From assembly GCF_040218225.1 (NCBI RefSeq), contig NZ_JAVJQO010000004.1, forward strand, positions 434,001-498,000: 64,000 nucleotides of DNA, given 5' to 3'. The position numbers and the translations under genes are program-made. This stretch comes from Gracilimonas sp. (GTDB lineage: Bacteria > Bacteroidota > Rhodothermia > Balneolales > Balneolaceae). Shown here piece after piece: positions 1 through 8,819 of the stretch. Every line of letters starts with the position of its first letter. Position 1 is the stretch's first letter. The notes under the pieces were generated by a model. It searched no databases. It was given only the letters and a program-made list of their open reading frames with translations, and was not told where the DNA came from.

Positions 1-941
1 CCAGACTGACTGCATTCCAGCATAAAAAACTGTCCTTCCATTCCCGGAAATCTCAACCCTAAAATATTTGGAACTTTTTGCGATGGATGTTCTTCCACAA
101 CAACCTCAAACTCAAGTTTTTTTAATTCTGAAAGTATTTCTTCCCTAAACTGCTGAATGCGCTGCTGCTCTTTATCCATCTGCTGGGTGATCAGTTTTGC
201 TGCTGTAGCAAACGATGCAATAGCAGGCACATCACTGGTTCCGGGCTTAAATTTCTTTTGATTATCGGAATCGGGAAAGACCGGTTTCCAGTCCACTTTG
301 GGATTCATCCAAACCGCTCCACACCCTTTGGGCCCATATATTTTATGGCTTGAAAGGGAAATCGCATCCACATTCAATTTTTGTATATCGATAGGTATGC
401 GGCCATAGCTTTGAACGCAATCGCTATGAAGCATTATACTTTTTTTGTGAAGAAAAGCACCGATTTTTTCCAGGTTCTGAATAGTTCCTATTTCTGAATT
501 CACGTGCTGAATAGAAGCAAGAACGGTACCTTCACGGACCAGGTCCTTCAATTCCTCAAAATCCACTTCACCAAATGTATTTACCGGAACTTCCGATACC
601 TCATAGCCTTCTTCTTTCAGTTTTATAAAGAGGTTTCTTATCGAAGAATGCTCAATAGGGGTGGTAATGATATGTCCTGACCTATCCCCTAAAGAATTTA
701 ATAGCGAATAAATGGCTAAAAAACTTGCTTCGGTAGCTCCGGAAGTAAAAAACACGTCTTTTGGGCGGGCATTAATGGTGCTTGCCAGCGTTTTGGCGGA
801 GGCCTCCAAAATCTGCTTTGCCGAGGAGCCCCCATCATGCATGCTGCTGGCATTCCCAAAATAATGCTTAGAGACATTCACATACACTTCCAGTGCTTTG
901 TCACTAATGGGAGTTGTAGCGGCATGGTCCAGGTAAATCAT
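1..941 (-). CDS. Cysteine desulfurase, NifS/IscS type (3' end outside window)
   Basis: PLP-dependent enzyme that removes sulfur from cysteine, giving alanine and a persulfide for Fe-S assembly. The visible 313 residues begin MIYLDHAATTP, the family's N-terminal signature, with an in-frame TAA six codons upstream that fixes the start at 941. The Schiff-base lysine lies in SSHKIYGPKG, and the PLP-stacking region reads HSDCVQSYG. The catalytic-cysteine loop should lie just beyond base 1, so class I or II cannot be decided. The gene is divergent from nadC and close to nadA. In Bacillus a NifS-like desulfurase is linked to nad genes and matures the NadA 4Fe-4S cluster, so the same dedicated role is inferred here. 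It is truncated only by the window edge. Confidence 0.9.
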   Translation of the reverse strand, partial: MIYLDHAATTPISDKALEVYVNVSKHYFGNASSMHDGGSSAKQILEASAKTLASTINARPKDVFFTSGATEASFLAIYSLLNSLGDRSGHIITTPIEHSSIRNLFIKLKEEGYEVSEVPVNTFGEVDFEELKDLVREGTVLASIQHVNSEIGTIQNLEKIGAFLHKKSIMLHSDCVQSYGRIPIDIQKLNVDAISLSSHKIYGPKGCGAVWMNPKVDWKPVFPDSDNQKKFKPGTSDVPAIASFATAAKLITQQMDKEQQRIQQFREEILSELKKLEFEVVVEEHPSQKVPNILGLRFPGMEGQFFMLECSQS

Positions 942-970
942 CGATGATCGCTCTTATGATTAAAAAAAGG

Positions 971-978
971 TATCTTTG
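971..978 (+). promoter_or_regulatory. Candidate -7 promoter element for nadC
   Basis: The octamer TATCTTTG fits the Bacteroidetes -7 consensus TAnnTTTG and sits 43 bases before the nadC ATG in the spacer between the divergent desulfurase and nadC. No clear TTG -33 element is visible at the expected distance, so this is a weak call. Confidence 0.4.
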
Positions 979-1020
979 TTGCCCTTGAAAATAGACAAAT
1001 AAAACGGCTGATTCACTTTT

Positions 1021-1851
1021 ATGAACCAACTTGAGCTAAAAGAAATTCTTGAGAACGCTTTTCGTGAAGACATTGGAATGGGAGACCTCACTTCAGATTC
1101 CATTTTCCCTCACAACCAGTTTGGCAAAGGCGTCTACACCGCCAAGGCTGATGGCGTATTGGCCGGACTGCAAATCATTGAAACAGGTTATCAACTCCTC
1201 AACGAATCGGCCAAGGTTTCTCTTCATAAGAATGACGGTATGCCCATAAGAAAAGGAGAAGTAATCGCCGAAGTTGAAGCGCCGGTGCAGGCTTTACTTA
1301 GTGGAGAGCGTGTGATTCTAAACCTTATTCAGCACCTGAGCGGAATTGCGTCATCTACACGGCAGGTTATTGAATTGCTCGGCGACCCAAATATCACCAT
1401 TAGCGATACACGAAAAACGTTACCGGGACTCCGTTCCCTTCAAAAATATGCGGTTCGTTGTGGCGGCGGCAAAAACCATCGTTTCAGATTGGATGATGGG
1501 GTGATGATTAAAGACAATCACATTAAAGCAGCGGGTAACATTAAAAGCGCGGTAGAGCTTATTCGCGCGCGCGTTGGTCATATGGTCAAAATTGAAGTAG
1601 AAACGGAAAACAAAAAGCAGGTGTTGGAAGCTGTCAGGGCTAAGGCAGATGTCATTATGCTCGACAATCGCTCTCCGGAAGAGGTGAAAGAACTGGTGCA
1701 ATTAATCCCTGATGAAGTTGTTGTTGAAGTATCTGGGGGCATCACTCCGGATAACATTTCTGGTTACAAAAATTGTGGGGCTGACGTGATTTCGCTGGGA
1801 TGGCTTACCCATTCGGTTAAGGCATTAGACATTAGTTTTAATCTGGAATAA
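1021..1851 (+). CDS. nadC: Nicotinate-nucleotide pyrophosphorylase (carboxylating)
   Basis: Quinolinate phosphoribosyltransferase. It converts quinolinate and PRPP to nicotinate mononucleotide, the step after NadA in de novo NAD synthesis. The 276-residue length is normal. The family core is visible: SDTRKTLPGLR at about 128-138, GGGKNHR at 148-154, a DDGVMIKDNH substrate loop at 158-167, IEVE near 193, and the phosphate-binding VSGGI near 238. The ATG start at 1021 lies a short distance after a TAnnTTTG-like element. The gene is followed 119 bases downstream by nadA in the same direction, so the two probably form one unit. No L-aspartate oxidase gene (nadB) is seen beside them. Confidence 0.96.
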   Translation: MNQLELKEILENAFREDIGMGDLTSDSIFPHNQFGKGVYTAKADGVLAGLQIIETGYQLLNESAKVSLHKNDGMPIRKGEVIAEVEAPVQALLSGERVILNLIQHLSGIASSTRQVIELLGDPNITISDTRKTLPGLRSLQKYAVRCGGGKNHRFRLDDGVMIKDNHIKAAGNIKSAVELIRARVGHMVKIEVETENKKQVLEAVRAKADVIMLDNRSPEEVKELVQLIPDEVVVEVSGGITPDNISGYKNCGADVISLGWLTHSVKALDISFNLE

Positions 1852-1970
1852 GGTGTTTCGAAAACACACGAATTCATTGATTTTTTTCTTAACTTTATTG
1901 TTGCCCGATAACTTGAATTAATCAGCTTCGAAATGAGCAAGCCTGCGGGCTTTGTGAAATCGCAGCTAAT

Positions 1971-3089
1971 GTGAGTTTTATGGAAGTTTTAGACGTTTTA
2001 GAGATTGAATCTGAAGTATCCCTTCCCAAGCGATACAGCGAGCTTTCTGCAGAAGAGATGGAAGCCCGCATTCAGGAAATTAAAGCCAAATTCGGCGACC
2101 GGCTTTTCATTCCGGGGCACCATTATCAAAAAGATGAAGTAATCAAGTTTGCTGACGCCCGTGGAGATTCTCTCAAGCTCGCTCAGATTTGCTCTGAGAT
2201 GCCAAATGCTGAGTTCATCGCTTTTTGCGGTGTTCATTTTATGGCCGAAACGGCTGATATGCTTACCGGGCCTAACCAAAAAGTCATTCTTCCCGACATG
2301 CGTGCTGGCTGCTCGATGGCAGACATGGCCGATATTGACCAAACTGAATTGGGCTGGCAAAAAATGCAGGAAATCTGGGGTGATACTATCCTGCCGCTTA
2401 CCTATGTGAATTCCACTGCAGCTATTAAAGGATTTGTAGGAAAGCACGGTGGAGCTACAGTAACTTCTTCCAACGCAAAAAACATGCTGGAATGGGCTTT
2501 TACCCAAAAAGAGCGCATTCTGTTTTTACCCGATCAGCACCTGGGTCGAAATACCGCTTTTGATTTGGGCATTTCCCTGGATGAAATGGCAATTTGGGAT
2601 CCCATTGAAGGTGAGTTTATCTATGATGGCGAGTTTAAAGATGTGAAAGTAATTCTATGGAAAGGCCACTGCTCGGTGCATGAGAAGTTCAACATCAAGC
2701 ATATTGAAAATCTCCGCAAACAAGAGCCGGATGTAAAAATCCTGGTTCACCCTGAATGTACTTATGATGTCGTTCAGGCGTCTGACCTTAACGGCTCAAC
2801 CAGTTTCATTATTGATACGATTGAAAACGCAGAACCCGGGTCAAAATGGGCTATCGGTACTGAAATGAATTTGGTTAACCGGCTGGCACAGGAAAATCCC
2901 GATAAAGAAATCGTTTCTTTAAATCCGTTTATGTGTCCTTGCCTTACGATGAATCGCATTGACCTTCCGCATTTACTCTGGGCGCTGGAAAAACTGGAAC
3001 AAGGTGAAGTTGTTAACCAAATCACCGTACCTAAAGAAGTAGCAGAAAATGCGGTGCTTGCACTTAACCGGATGCTGGAACGGTCATAA
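1971..3089 (+). CDS. nadA: Quinolinate synthase NadA
   Basis: 4Fe-4S enzyme that condenses iminoaspartate with dihydroxyacetone phosphate to quinolinate. At 372 residues it is of the longer, Bacillus-like form. The three expected cluster ligands are C114 (AGCSMAD), C234 (GHCSVHE) and one of C322/C324 (MCPCLTMN). The N-terminal GHHYQKDEV and the [10 protein letters not shown] stretch also fit. The start is either GTG at 1971 or ATG at 1980 three codons later. Neither has a clear ribosome-binding site, so the first nine bases are uncertain. Its partners here are nadC upstream and the divergent cysteine desulfurase. Confidence 0.96.
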   Translation: MSFMEVLDVLEIESEVSLPKRYSELSAEEMEARIQEIKAKFGDRLFIPGHHYQKDEVIKFADARGDSLKLAQICSEMPNAEFIAFCGVHFMAETADMLTGPNQKVILPDMRAGCSMADMADIDQTELGWQKMQEIWGDTILPLTYVNSTAAIKGFVGKHGGATVTSSNAKNMLEWAFTQKERILFLPDQHLGRNTAFDLGISLDEMAIWDPIEGEFIYDGEFKDVKVILWKGHCSVHEKFNIKHIENLRKQEPDVKILVHPECTYDVVQASDLNGSTSFIIDTIENAEPGSKWAIGTEMNLVNRLAQENPDKEIVSLNPFMCPCLTMNRIDLPHLLWALEKLEQGEVVNQITVPKEVAENAVLALNRMLERS

Positions 3090-3102
3090 TCGAATAAGTC
3101 AA

Positions 3103-3196
3103 GTCATTCCGCGGCGTATGCCCGGAATCTTTTTGCTTGCCAGTATAAGCTACTTGTCTTTAGCACTATTTAGATGCCTGCCTTCGCAGGCATGAC
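3103..3196. repeat. REP-like double-hairpin element, copy 1
   Basis: Starts GTCATTCC and has a first GC-rich imperfect palindrome ending GGAATCT at 3130. A spacer of about 40 bases follows. A second, perfect hairpin at 3172-3196 (ATGCCTGC / GCAGGCAT stem, CTTC loop) is bounded by AGAT and TGAC. The outer ends GTCA...TCT / AGA...TGAC are mirror images. The same plan recurs at 9041-9148 with a different stem sequence. It occupies most of the gap between nadA and the next gene. Confidence 0.7.
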
Positions 3197-3314
3197 GCTT
3201 TAATAATTCATAACGTCTTTCAGGAACACAAACTGATACTTCCCGGTACATCTTTTCGTTAGTAAACTCTTAATCCTTCCTTCAAAAATTAGTACATTCA
3301 GGAAACGCAGTTCC

Positions 3315-5033
3315 ATGATGAGATCAAGACCGCTATTTTTTACCCTATTTATTCTTTTTTGCCCGCTTTACGCCTTTGCTCAAGGCGGCCAGCAGGGTGC
3401 AGATAATTCACTTCTACCTGAAATCAATCCGCAGGATATTGAAATTCGAAGTGAATTTAAGGCTCGCTTTCCCGGCCTGAGACGACAGCCTATTTTAGGC
3501 TTTAACCCAAATCCTCGGGTTTTCCAGATCGACCCCAACCGAATGCCGTTTATGGAAACACGGGATGAAGCTGTTGCAGACATTTCCGTAACTCAGCTTG
3601 GCCGCCCGGTTCCGCCAGAAAGAACCGTTTTAAAGAATCCCGACCGTATTAATGCATACATTCGGGCTGGCTTTGGAAGTTTTATCACCCCGGAACTGAA
3701 TGGCTATGGGTTCTATAAGCTTAATGAAAAAAGCCTGGTTTCTGCTGATTTAAATCTTCGTGCATCTGATGGCCATTTGGATAATCAGGAAAGCTCTTTC
3801 CGATATTTTGATGCAAATGTAAGCTATATCACTAAAGTACAAGATGACCTGAAGCTTACCGTAGATGTTGGTGCGCTGAGTGATTACAACGACCTCTTTA
3901 ATCTTGCTGATAACATTCAGCAAAACTTTATCGGGGAGACTTCCAACAAGAGTTATACCGGTGGTTCAGGACAAATTTCACTTCAGAAAACAGAAAATAC
4001 ACTCACCGGATGGCAAGCAACTTTGGGAGGAAATTTTTTTAGCACCACTTTAGATGCGGGTAATTCCGGTCTTTCAGGTGATTTAAATGAGCGTGTTGGA
4101 CATGCTTCCTTTTCTTACTACTGGCCGGGAAACCGCCTTTATGAAACCTTTGATATAACCGGGAGCGTCGAGGCCGGAAATTATTCTGTCCCTGCGTTAA
4201 ATGAACAAAGCTGGGTTGACGCCAAGGCCTCGATTGAATACGAACGCTTGTTAAATTTCAGCACAAGAATAAGTGGGCGGGGCGGTATTGAATATATTTC
4301 TGACCCTCTTTCCAATAAGCTTTACTTTGTCCCTGAGATTCAAGTCAAACATAATTTCAATAATGCATTGTCTGTTTCCGGAACGGCTTTTGCCAGACCT
4401 GAAATGCAGTCTCAGCAATCACATCATCAATATAACCGGTTCCTGAATGTTCAAAACCAGCTCCGTCATGCATATCACCTCGGGGCTACCGGAGAAGTTA
4501 ACTTCCAGCTGTTTGATGGAAATCGTGTTTTCGGCGGTGTTAATTATCGCCATGTAAAAGACTACGCGTATTATCAGCGACAATTAATTGCTCCATCCAA
4601 TACCGCCGGTTTTTATGGCATAAATTATAGTGATGCCAATATCTTTGAACTCTATGCCGGAGCCAGCCAGCAATTAGTTCCTGAAAAGTTCTGGTTTGAT
4701 GGGAAAATTTATGTTCGCAGTCCAAATTTAAGCAATGGAAACACAATCCCTTATGAAGAAAAATTAGGGGTGGAAGGAGCCATTTCATATAAAGTGATAA
4801 AAGAACTTACAATTAATGGTTGGGCAGAATATATTGGCTCCAGAGAAGCACCGGCAACAAACTCAGATCTAAATGCTTACGTATTGCTTAATGCCGGAGC
4901 AGAATATCAAATTAATGATACCTTTGGTGTTTATGCCAAACTATTAAATCTTTTGGGACAAGAATATGAAATTTGGGATGGCTACCAAGAACGCCCATTC
5001 CAGGTTTTCGGAGGTTTAACCATAAAATTCTAA
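3315..5033 (+). CDS. Outer-membrane beta-barrel protein, TonB-receptor-like
   Basis: A 572-residue protein with a signal peptide (MMRSRPLFFTLFILFCPLYAFAQ, cleavage after AFA/Q), then a polar N-terminal stretch of about 100 residues. The rest is rich in alternating aromatic/polar beta-strands and ends in FGGLTIKF with the terminal Phe usual for outer-membrane barrels. The last section (YELYAG..., LNLLGQEYEIWDGY) looks like the C-terminal strands of TonB-dependent receptors. No plug domain with a recognisable TonB box is evident, so transport of a specific substrate cannot be claimed. It is followed at once by two HU-fold proteins and an ExbB-ExbD-TonB set, so energised function through that motor is a reasonable inference. 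Confidence 0.75.
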   Translation: MMRSRPLFFTLFILFCPLYAFAQGGQQGADNSLLPEINPQDIEIRSEFKARFPGLRRQPILGFNPNPRVFQIDPNRMPFMETRDEAVADISVTQLGRPVPPERTVLKNPDRINAYIRAGFGSFITPELNGYGFYKLNEKSLVSADLNLRASDGHLDNQESSFRYFDANVSYITKVQDDLKLTVDVGALSDYNDLFNLADNIQQNFIGETSNKSYTGGSGQISLQKTENTLTGWQATLGGNFFSTTLDAGNSGLSGDLNERVGHASFSYYWPGNRLYETFDITGSVEAGNYSVPALNEQSWVDAKASIEYERLLNFSTRISGRGGIEYISDPLSNKLYFVPEIQVKHNFNNALSVSGTAFARPEMQSQQSHHQYNRFLNVQNQLRHAYHLGATGEVNFQLFDGNRVFGGVNYRHVKDYAYYQRQLIAPSNTAGFYGINYSDANIFELYAGASQQLVPEKFWFDGKIYVRSPNLSNGNTIPYEEKLGVEGAISYKVIKELTINGWAEYIGSREAPATNSDLNAYVLLNAGAEYQINDTFGVYAKLLNLLGQEYEIWDGYQERPFQVFGGLTIKF

Positions 5034-5037
5034 CAAC

Positions 5038-5235
5038 ATGACAAACGAGTTTTTAGAAACGTTGGGAATTGTTATTCGTGATCAAATCATCATGAAGAAT
5101 TCCGTTGAAATTAAAGGGTTGGGTACATTTAAGGCCGTTCATCACAATCAAAAACAAGAAAAAAATGCTGATGGCACCAACGTGATGGTCCCCCCTAAAG
5201 ACACCGTCGAATTTACAGCTGAAAATAAGGGATAG
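5038..5235 (+). CDS. Short HU/IHF-like DNA-binding protein
   Basis: A 65-residue protein with the central HU-family strand motif (VEIKGLGTFKAV, cf. PGFGTF of HU), a polar arm region (QKQEKNADGT) and the closing strand VPPKDTVEFTAENKG. HU proteins are normally about 90 residues. This one has only one of the two N-terminal helices, so it is either a minimal family member or an accessory partner. It starts 4 bases after the upstream barrel gene and ends 3 bases before the HU-SPOR gene, so the three genes are surely co-transcribed. DNA binding is inferred from the fold only. Confidence 0.7.
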   Translation: MTNEFLETLGIVIRDQIIMKNSVEIKGLGTFKAVHHNQKQEKNADGTNVMVPPKDTVEFTAENKG

Positions 5236-5238
5236 GCC

Positions 5239-6858
5239 ATGCATATAGATCATGACAAACTGGTTGAATTGCTTGTTGAGACTTCAGGCATTGAGAAAGA
5301 AAAGGTAGAAGGTCAGCTTGAAGAGCTCGTAGAAGAGATAAAAGAGGCTATTTCAGAAGGCGATGCGTATGAAGTAACCGGGTTGGGTGTTTTTAGCGGT
5401 ATCGGAAATAACATCCTTTTTATCCCCTCTGATGATTTCGCCACTGAAATAAATTATAAATACGTGGGGATGGAACCCATTGAAATGGATGATGCGGCTT
5501 CCGAAGATGAGGATACATCACAACCCGAAGATTCTGATGAACCGGATTTAGCAGCTGATGCCGGTGAGGATGATGATCCGTTTGGCGGCCTGCTCGATGA
5601 TGAAGACGAGCCTGCCAAAGAAAGCCCCTCATTTGAACTGGATGAAAGTTCTGATGAGCCGATTGATGAAGACCCCTCGGAAGATGTTGAAGAGTTTGCA
5701 GACGAAGAGGAAGAAGCTCCTTTCGATTTTGCCGATGAAGAACTTGAAGATGATACAGAAGAAGAAATTGCAGAGGCAGAAGAGCCAAAACCCGGCCCCG
5801 ACAAGTGGGGAATAGATACGTATAAAGATGATTCTGCTGAACGAACTTTTTCCGGTCTTTTGGGAAATAAAGATGAAGAGGATGCTGATGATGAGGAAGA
5901 ATCAAGTGATGAAGAACTGGCTGCAGAACTAAGTAAACAGCTGGGAGAAGAGAAGGAAGGCGAAGATTCTTTGAATGCTCTCTTTGGAGAGGCCGACGTT
6001 GAAGAAGAGCTGGAAGAAGAAGACTCTCTGAATGAAGATGATCCTTTTGCGGCCCTGGCAGAAGATGAAGAGGAGGACGAAGGTTCTGATGTGATAGAGG
6101 ATGACCAGGAAGAAATAATACCGGTTATTAAAAACCTTGCCTCTGAAGAAGCCAAACAGAAAAGGGCTCAGAAAGAAGAAGAGCCTGAAGAAAAGGAGCA
6201 AGAGAAAGAAAGTAAACCATCCCGAAAACCAAAACGGCCCACAACTTCCAGAGACTCGCAGGGAGCGCCGGTTTTGCTTTGGGTTTTGCTAATTATCGTT
6301 CTGTTGGCAGGAGGAACCTACGGGTTAGGCTATTTTGGTATAGTCAATGTGCCGGGAATAACCCCGGAGACACCACAACAGGCTTCTGTCACTCCGCCGG
6401 ATCCAGTTCCTGTTCCACCGGCTGATGAAACGCCTGCTCAGCAAAATCAGGGTAATCAACAACAAGCTAACACCCAGCCTGAAGAGAATACCCCTTCTCA
6501 GGAAGCCCCTGAAAATACTCCACAGGAACAAGCTCCTCAAAATCAGGTATCACAAAATAAAACAATCCCTGCCGGACAATCATTATATGGTCTGAAAGGT
6601 GTTGTGAACCCCAACGCAAATGACGGTTACACCATTGTGGTTTATTCACTGAGTAGTGAACGCAATGCAAAATCGGCTGAACGAGAGTTAATCAACAACG
6701 GCTATCGGGTTCTTATTGCAACCATACCCTCACAACAATATGGACAGCTTTGGCGCGTAAGCTTAGGGCAGTTCGAATCAATGCGTACAGCTGCAATTGC
6801 CGCAGAGACTCTTGGTTCAACACTTTCAAAAAATTATTTCATAACCAAAATTAACTAA
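5239..6858 (+). CDS. HU-like domain / transmembrane / SPOR domain protein
   Basis: A 539-residue protein with four parts. Residues 1-75 are an HU-like (HU-CCDC81-type) domain with YEVTGLGVFSG and the closing INYKYVGMEPIE signature. Residues 85-335 are an extremely acidic Asp/Glu/Ser low-complexity stretch ending in a Lys-rich segment. One membrane helix spans about 344-366 (VLLWVLLIIVLLAGG). A Pro/Gln/Asn-rich periplasmic linker follows, then a C-terminal SPOR domain (about 463-539: YTIVVYSLSSERNAKSAER, LWRVSLGQF). SPOR domains bind denuded septal peptidoglycan. The HU-like part would be cytoplasmic, so the protein may tie DNA or another ligand to the division site. It sits between the short HU-like gene and exbB. 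Confidence 0.85.
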   Translation: MHIDHDKLVELLVETSGIEKEKVEGQLEELVEEIKEAISEGDAYEVTGLGVFSGIGNNILFIPSDDFATEINYKYVGMEPIEMDDAASEDEDTSQPEDSDEPDLAADAGEDDDPFGGLLDDEDEPAKESPSFELDESSDEPIDEDPSEDVEEFADEEEEAPFDFADEELEDDTEEEIAEAEEPKPGPDKWGIDTYKDDSAERTFSGLLGNKDEEDADDEEESSDEELAAELSKQLGEEKEGEDSLNALFGEADVEEELEEEDSLNEDDPFAALAEDEEEDEGSDVIEDDQEEIIPVIKNLASEEAKQKRAQKEEEPEEKEQEKESKPSRKPKRPTTSRDSQGAPVLLWVLLIIVLLAGGTYGLGYFGIVNVPGITPETPQQASVTPPDPVPVPPADETPAQQNQGNQQQANTQPEENTPSQEAPENTPQEQAPQNQVSQNKTIPAGQSLYGLKGVVNPNANDGYTIVVYSLSSERNAKSAERELINNGYRVLIATIPSQQYGQLWRVSLGQFESMRTAAIAAETLGSTLSKNYFITKIN

Positions 6859-6873
6859 ACGAATATCATCTAC

Positions 6874-7581
6874 ATGCACTTATTGCTGATTTTTTTGCAA
6901 GACACGGCCTCCGTTGATTCACTGATGGCCATGCAGGAAGAGACTGTCACTTTTTTCGACCTTTTGATCGAGGGCGGAATCCTGATGATTCCCATATTCC
7001 TGCTTTTTGCTATTTCTGTTTATGTAATCGCTGAGCGCTGGAGCGCCGTAAACCGATCTCACGTAGCTCCGGAAAAATTTCTTTCTACCATTGAAAGTAT
7101 GCTAAAATCCGGAAAAGGCGGTGCTTCTAATGCCATGGACTATTGCGATGAATTTGACAAGCCAATTGCACGTATCATTAAAGCGGGTATTAAAAGACTG
7201 GGAAGGCCTTTACGTGATATTGAAGACGCTATCGATAACGCAGGGAAAAAAGAGATTTTCTTTCTTGAAAAAAGAATGAACTGGCTCGCAACTGTAGCCG
7301 GTGTTGCACCACTGCTTGGATTTACCGGAACGGTAACCGGTATGATCGAAGCCTTTATGGATATTCAGTCGCTACAGGGAAATGTAAACCCGAGCGTGCT
7401 TGCTGGCGGTATCTGGGAAGCGCTGATTACCACTGCGGCCGGACTGATTGTCGGTTTGATTGCTTATGGTTTTTATAACTTCCTGCTAGGTAAAATCAAC
7501 CGCTCTATCTTTGAGTTGGAAAATGCCTCGGCCGATTTCCTTGACCTCCTTCAATCACCTGCAAAAAAAGAGAATAATTAA
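6874..7581 (+). CDS. exbB: MotA/TolQ/ExbB proton channel family protein
   Basis: A 235-residue inner-membrane subunit of an ExbB-ExbD or TolQ-TolR type motor. Three membrane helices are seen: about 30-50 (GILMIPIFLLFAISVYVIAE), about 136-158 (TVAGVAPLLGFTGTVTGMIEAF) and about 182-208 (ALITTAAGLIVGLIAYGFY). The conserved GLLGTVxG-like turn is present as PLLGFTGTVTGM, and ALxTTAxGL is complete. It is followed 2 bases later by exbD, then tonB. Neighbouring SPOR and HU-like genes make a Tol-Pal-like role in cell division as plausible as nutrient uptake; the sequence alone does not separate ExbB from TolQ. Confidence 0.9.
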   Translation: MHLLLIFLQDTASVDSLMAMQEETVTFFDLLIEGGILMIPIFLLFAISVYVIAERWSAVNRSHVAPEKFLSTIESMLKSGKGGASNAMDYCDEFDKPIARIIKAGIKRLGRPLRDIEDAIDNAGKKEIFFLEKRMNWLATVAGVAPLLGFTGTVTGMIEAFMDIQSLQGNVNPSVLAGGIWEALITTAAGLIVGLIAYGFYNFLLGKINRSIFELENASADFLDLLQSPAKKENN

Positions 7582-7583
7582 TT

Positions 7584-7997
7584 ATGTCGCGCGATTTCAG
7601 ACGTGGAGATAAAAAGCTGCCGCCGCTGTCGCTGTTTTCGCAGTCGTCGCTGACGGATATTGTACTTTTACTCCTCATATTCTTTTTGCTAACCTCTTCC
7701 TTCGTTACCAACTTTGGTATTCGGGTTGAAGTTCCCAAAGCGGAAAGCAGTGCCGCAACAGAACCACAGTTTATTTCTGTTGCCGTCACTAAAGATGGTG
7801 AATTCTATGTTGACGGGGACTTGACGGCCCGCGGCTCCCTTGCAACGGCTATTCGTAATGCCCGAAATAATAAACCACAGGGAACCGTTGTATTAAGAGC
7901 TGACAAAGATGCTAAAGTTGATGATGCCGTTCGCGTCATGAATGTAAGCAAGGCTCTGAATCTTAAAATTGTAATGGCTACTGAACAAGGCTCATAA
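7584..7997 (+). CDS. exbD: Biopolymer transport protein ExbD/TolR family
   Basis: A 137-residue protein with one N-terminal membrane helix carrying the essential aspartate (SLTDIVLLLLIFFLLTSSFV, about residues 22-41), followed by a small periplasmic domain (VVLRADKDAKVDDAVRVMN). Asp in this helix carries protons in ExbD/TolR. It starts 2 bases after exbB and ends 9 bases before the TonB-like gene, giving a complete motor operon. Confidence 0.93.
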   Translation: MSRDFRRGDKKLPPLSLFSQSSLTDIVLLLLIFFLLTSSFVTNFGIRVEVPKAESSAATEPQFISVAVTKDGEFYVDGDLTARGSLATAIRNARNNKPQGTVVLRADKDAKVDDAVRVMNVSKALNLKIVMATEQGS

Positions 7998-8006
7998 TTC
8001 ATTCCT

Positions 8007-8819
8007 ATGAAATTCACCGAAGACGATCGCCGGGCACTGTATGTAACCTTTGGGATAAATACTGCTTTATTGCTTTTTTCGCTTTGGTTCACCCTGGATA
8101 TGAACCAAAATGCACGGCCTTCTTATATCGAGGTGGAGTTCGGGGAATTTAAAACCGGACAGCTCGCTGAGTACTCAGAAGTTAAGAATGAACAGGTTGC
8201 TCAGCGACCCAATCCCTCTGAAATTGAGCCGCAAGAACCGGTAGAAGAGGCGCCCGAACCCGACGAAACTCCGCAAACACCTACCGAGGAAAACACCAAG
8301 CCGGTTGACCTTCCCGATCAGGTGGAAGACGTAACCGAGGAAGCTGTTCAAACCCCTGAAACCGAAAAGATTGACCCTAACCAAGAACAAACGGAAGTTC
8401 AGGAAGAAGAAGTTGAAATACCTCCGGTAGCACAGGAAGATGAAACGGCTCAGGAAGGAGCCAAAGAAAGTGGTGATGTTGACGGAGCCCGTGGTGACAT
8501 GAATTCTGACCAGGGGATCGGGAACGACGAAGAAAAAACCTCTCCCTATGAACTTAAATGGGAAGGAGAAATTGACCGTTCTCCGATGGTACAGCCATTG
8601 CCTGAAAATTCGGCTAATGAAGAAGCTGTTATCACGGTGCGATTTGAAGTTCGCCCGGATGGAACCGTGAACCGGATCATTCTTCTCAAAAAAATGAATC
8701 CGGAGTTGGAAAGAGAAGTTATGAGCACGCTTCGAACCTGGCGCTTTTCACGATTACCCGGTGGTGTTCCCCAGCAAACCCAATGGGGTACCATTACTTT
8801 CCGTTTTGTGTTTGATTAA
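8007..8819 (+). CDS. tonB: TonB family energy-transducing protein
   Basis: A 270-residue protein with a short cytoplasmic start, a membrane helix at about 11-30 (LYVTFGINTALLLFSLWFTL), a long Pro/Glu-rich periplasmic spacer (about 60-165), and a C-terminal TonB/TolA-type domain. In that domain VITVRFEVRPDGTVNRI and the LEREVMSTLRTWRFSRLP core are visible. TonB proteins couple the ExbBD motor to outer-membrane partners. It is the last gene of the barrel-HU-SPOR-exbBD-tonB run. The proline/glutamate spacer is the usual device to cross the periplasm. Confidence 0.88.
   Translation: MKFTEDDRRALYVTFGINTALLLFSLWFTLDMNQNARPSYIEVEFGEFKTGQLAEYSEVKNEQVAQRPNPSEIEPQEPVEEAPEPDETPQTPTEENTKPVDLPDQVEDVTEEAVQTPETEKIDPNQEQTEVQEEEVEIPPVAQEDETAQEGAKESGDVDGARGDMNSDQGIGNDEEKTSPYELKWEGEIDRSPMVQPLPENSANEEAVITVRFEVRPDGTVNRIILLKKMNPELEREVMSTLRTWRFSRLPGGVPQQTQWGTITFRFVFD

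Noticed and set aside
1852-1900. GTGTTT-CG-AAAACAC as a nadC terminator
   Set aside because: Short stem, no T-run directly after it, and the next gene follows in the same direction, so read-through is likely.
5454-6155. Long minus-strand frame rich in serine
   Set aside because: It is the antisense shadow of the Asp/Glu-rich linker (GAA/GAT read backward gives Ser/Phe codons) in a well supported plus-strand gene.
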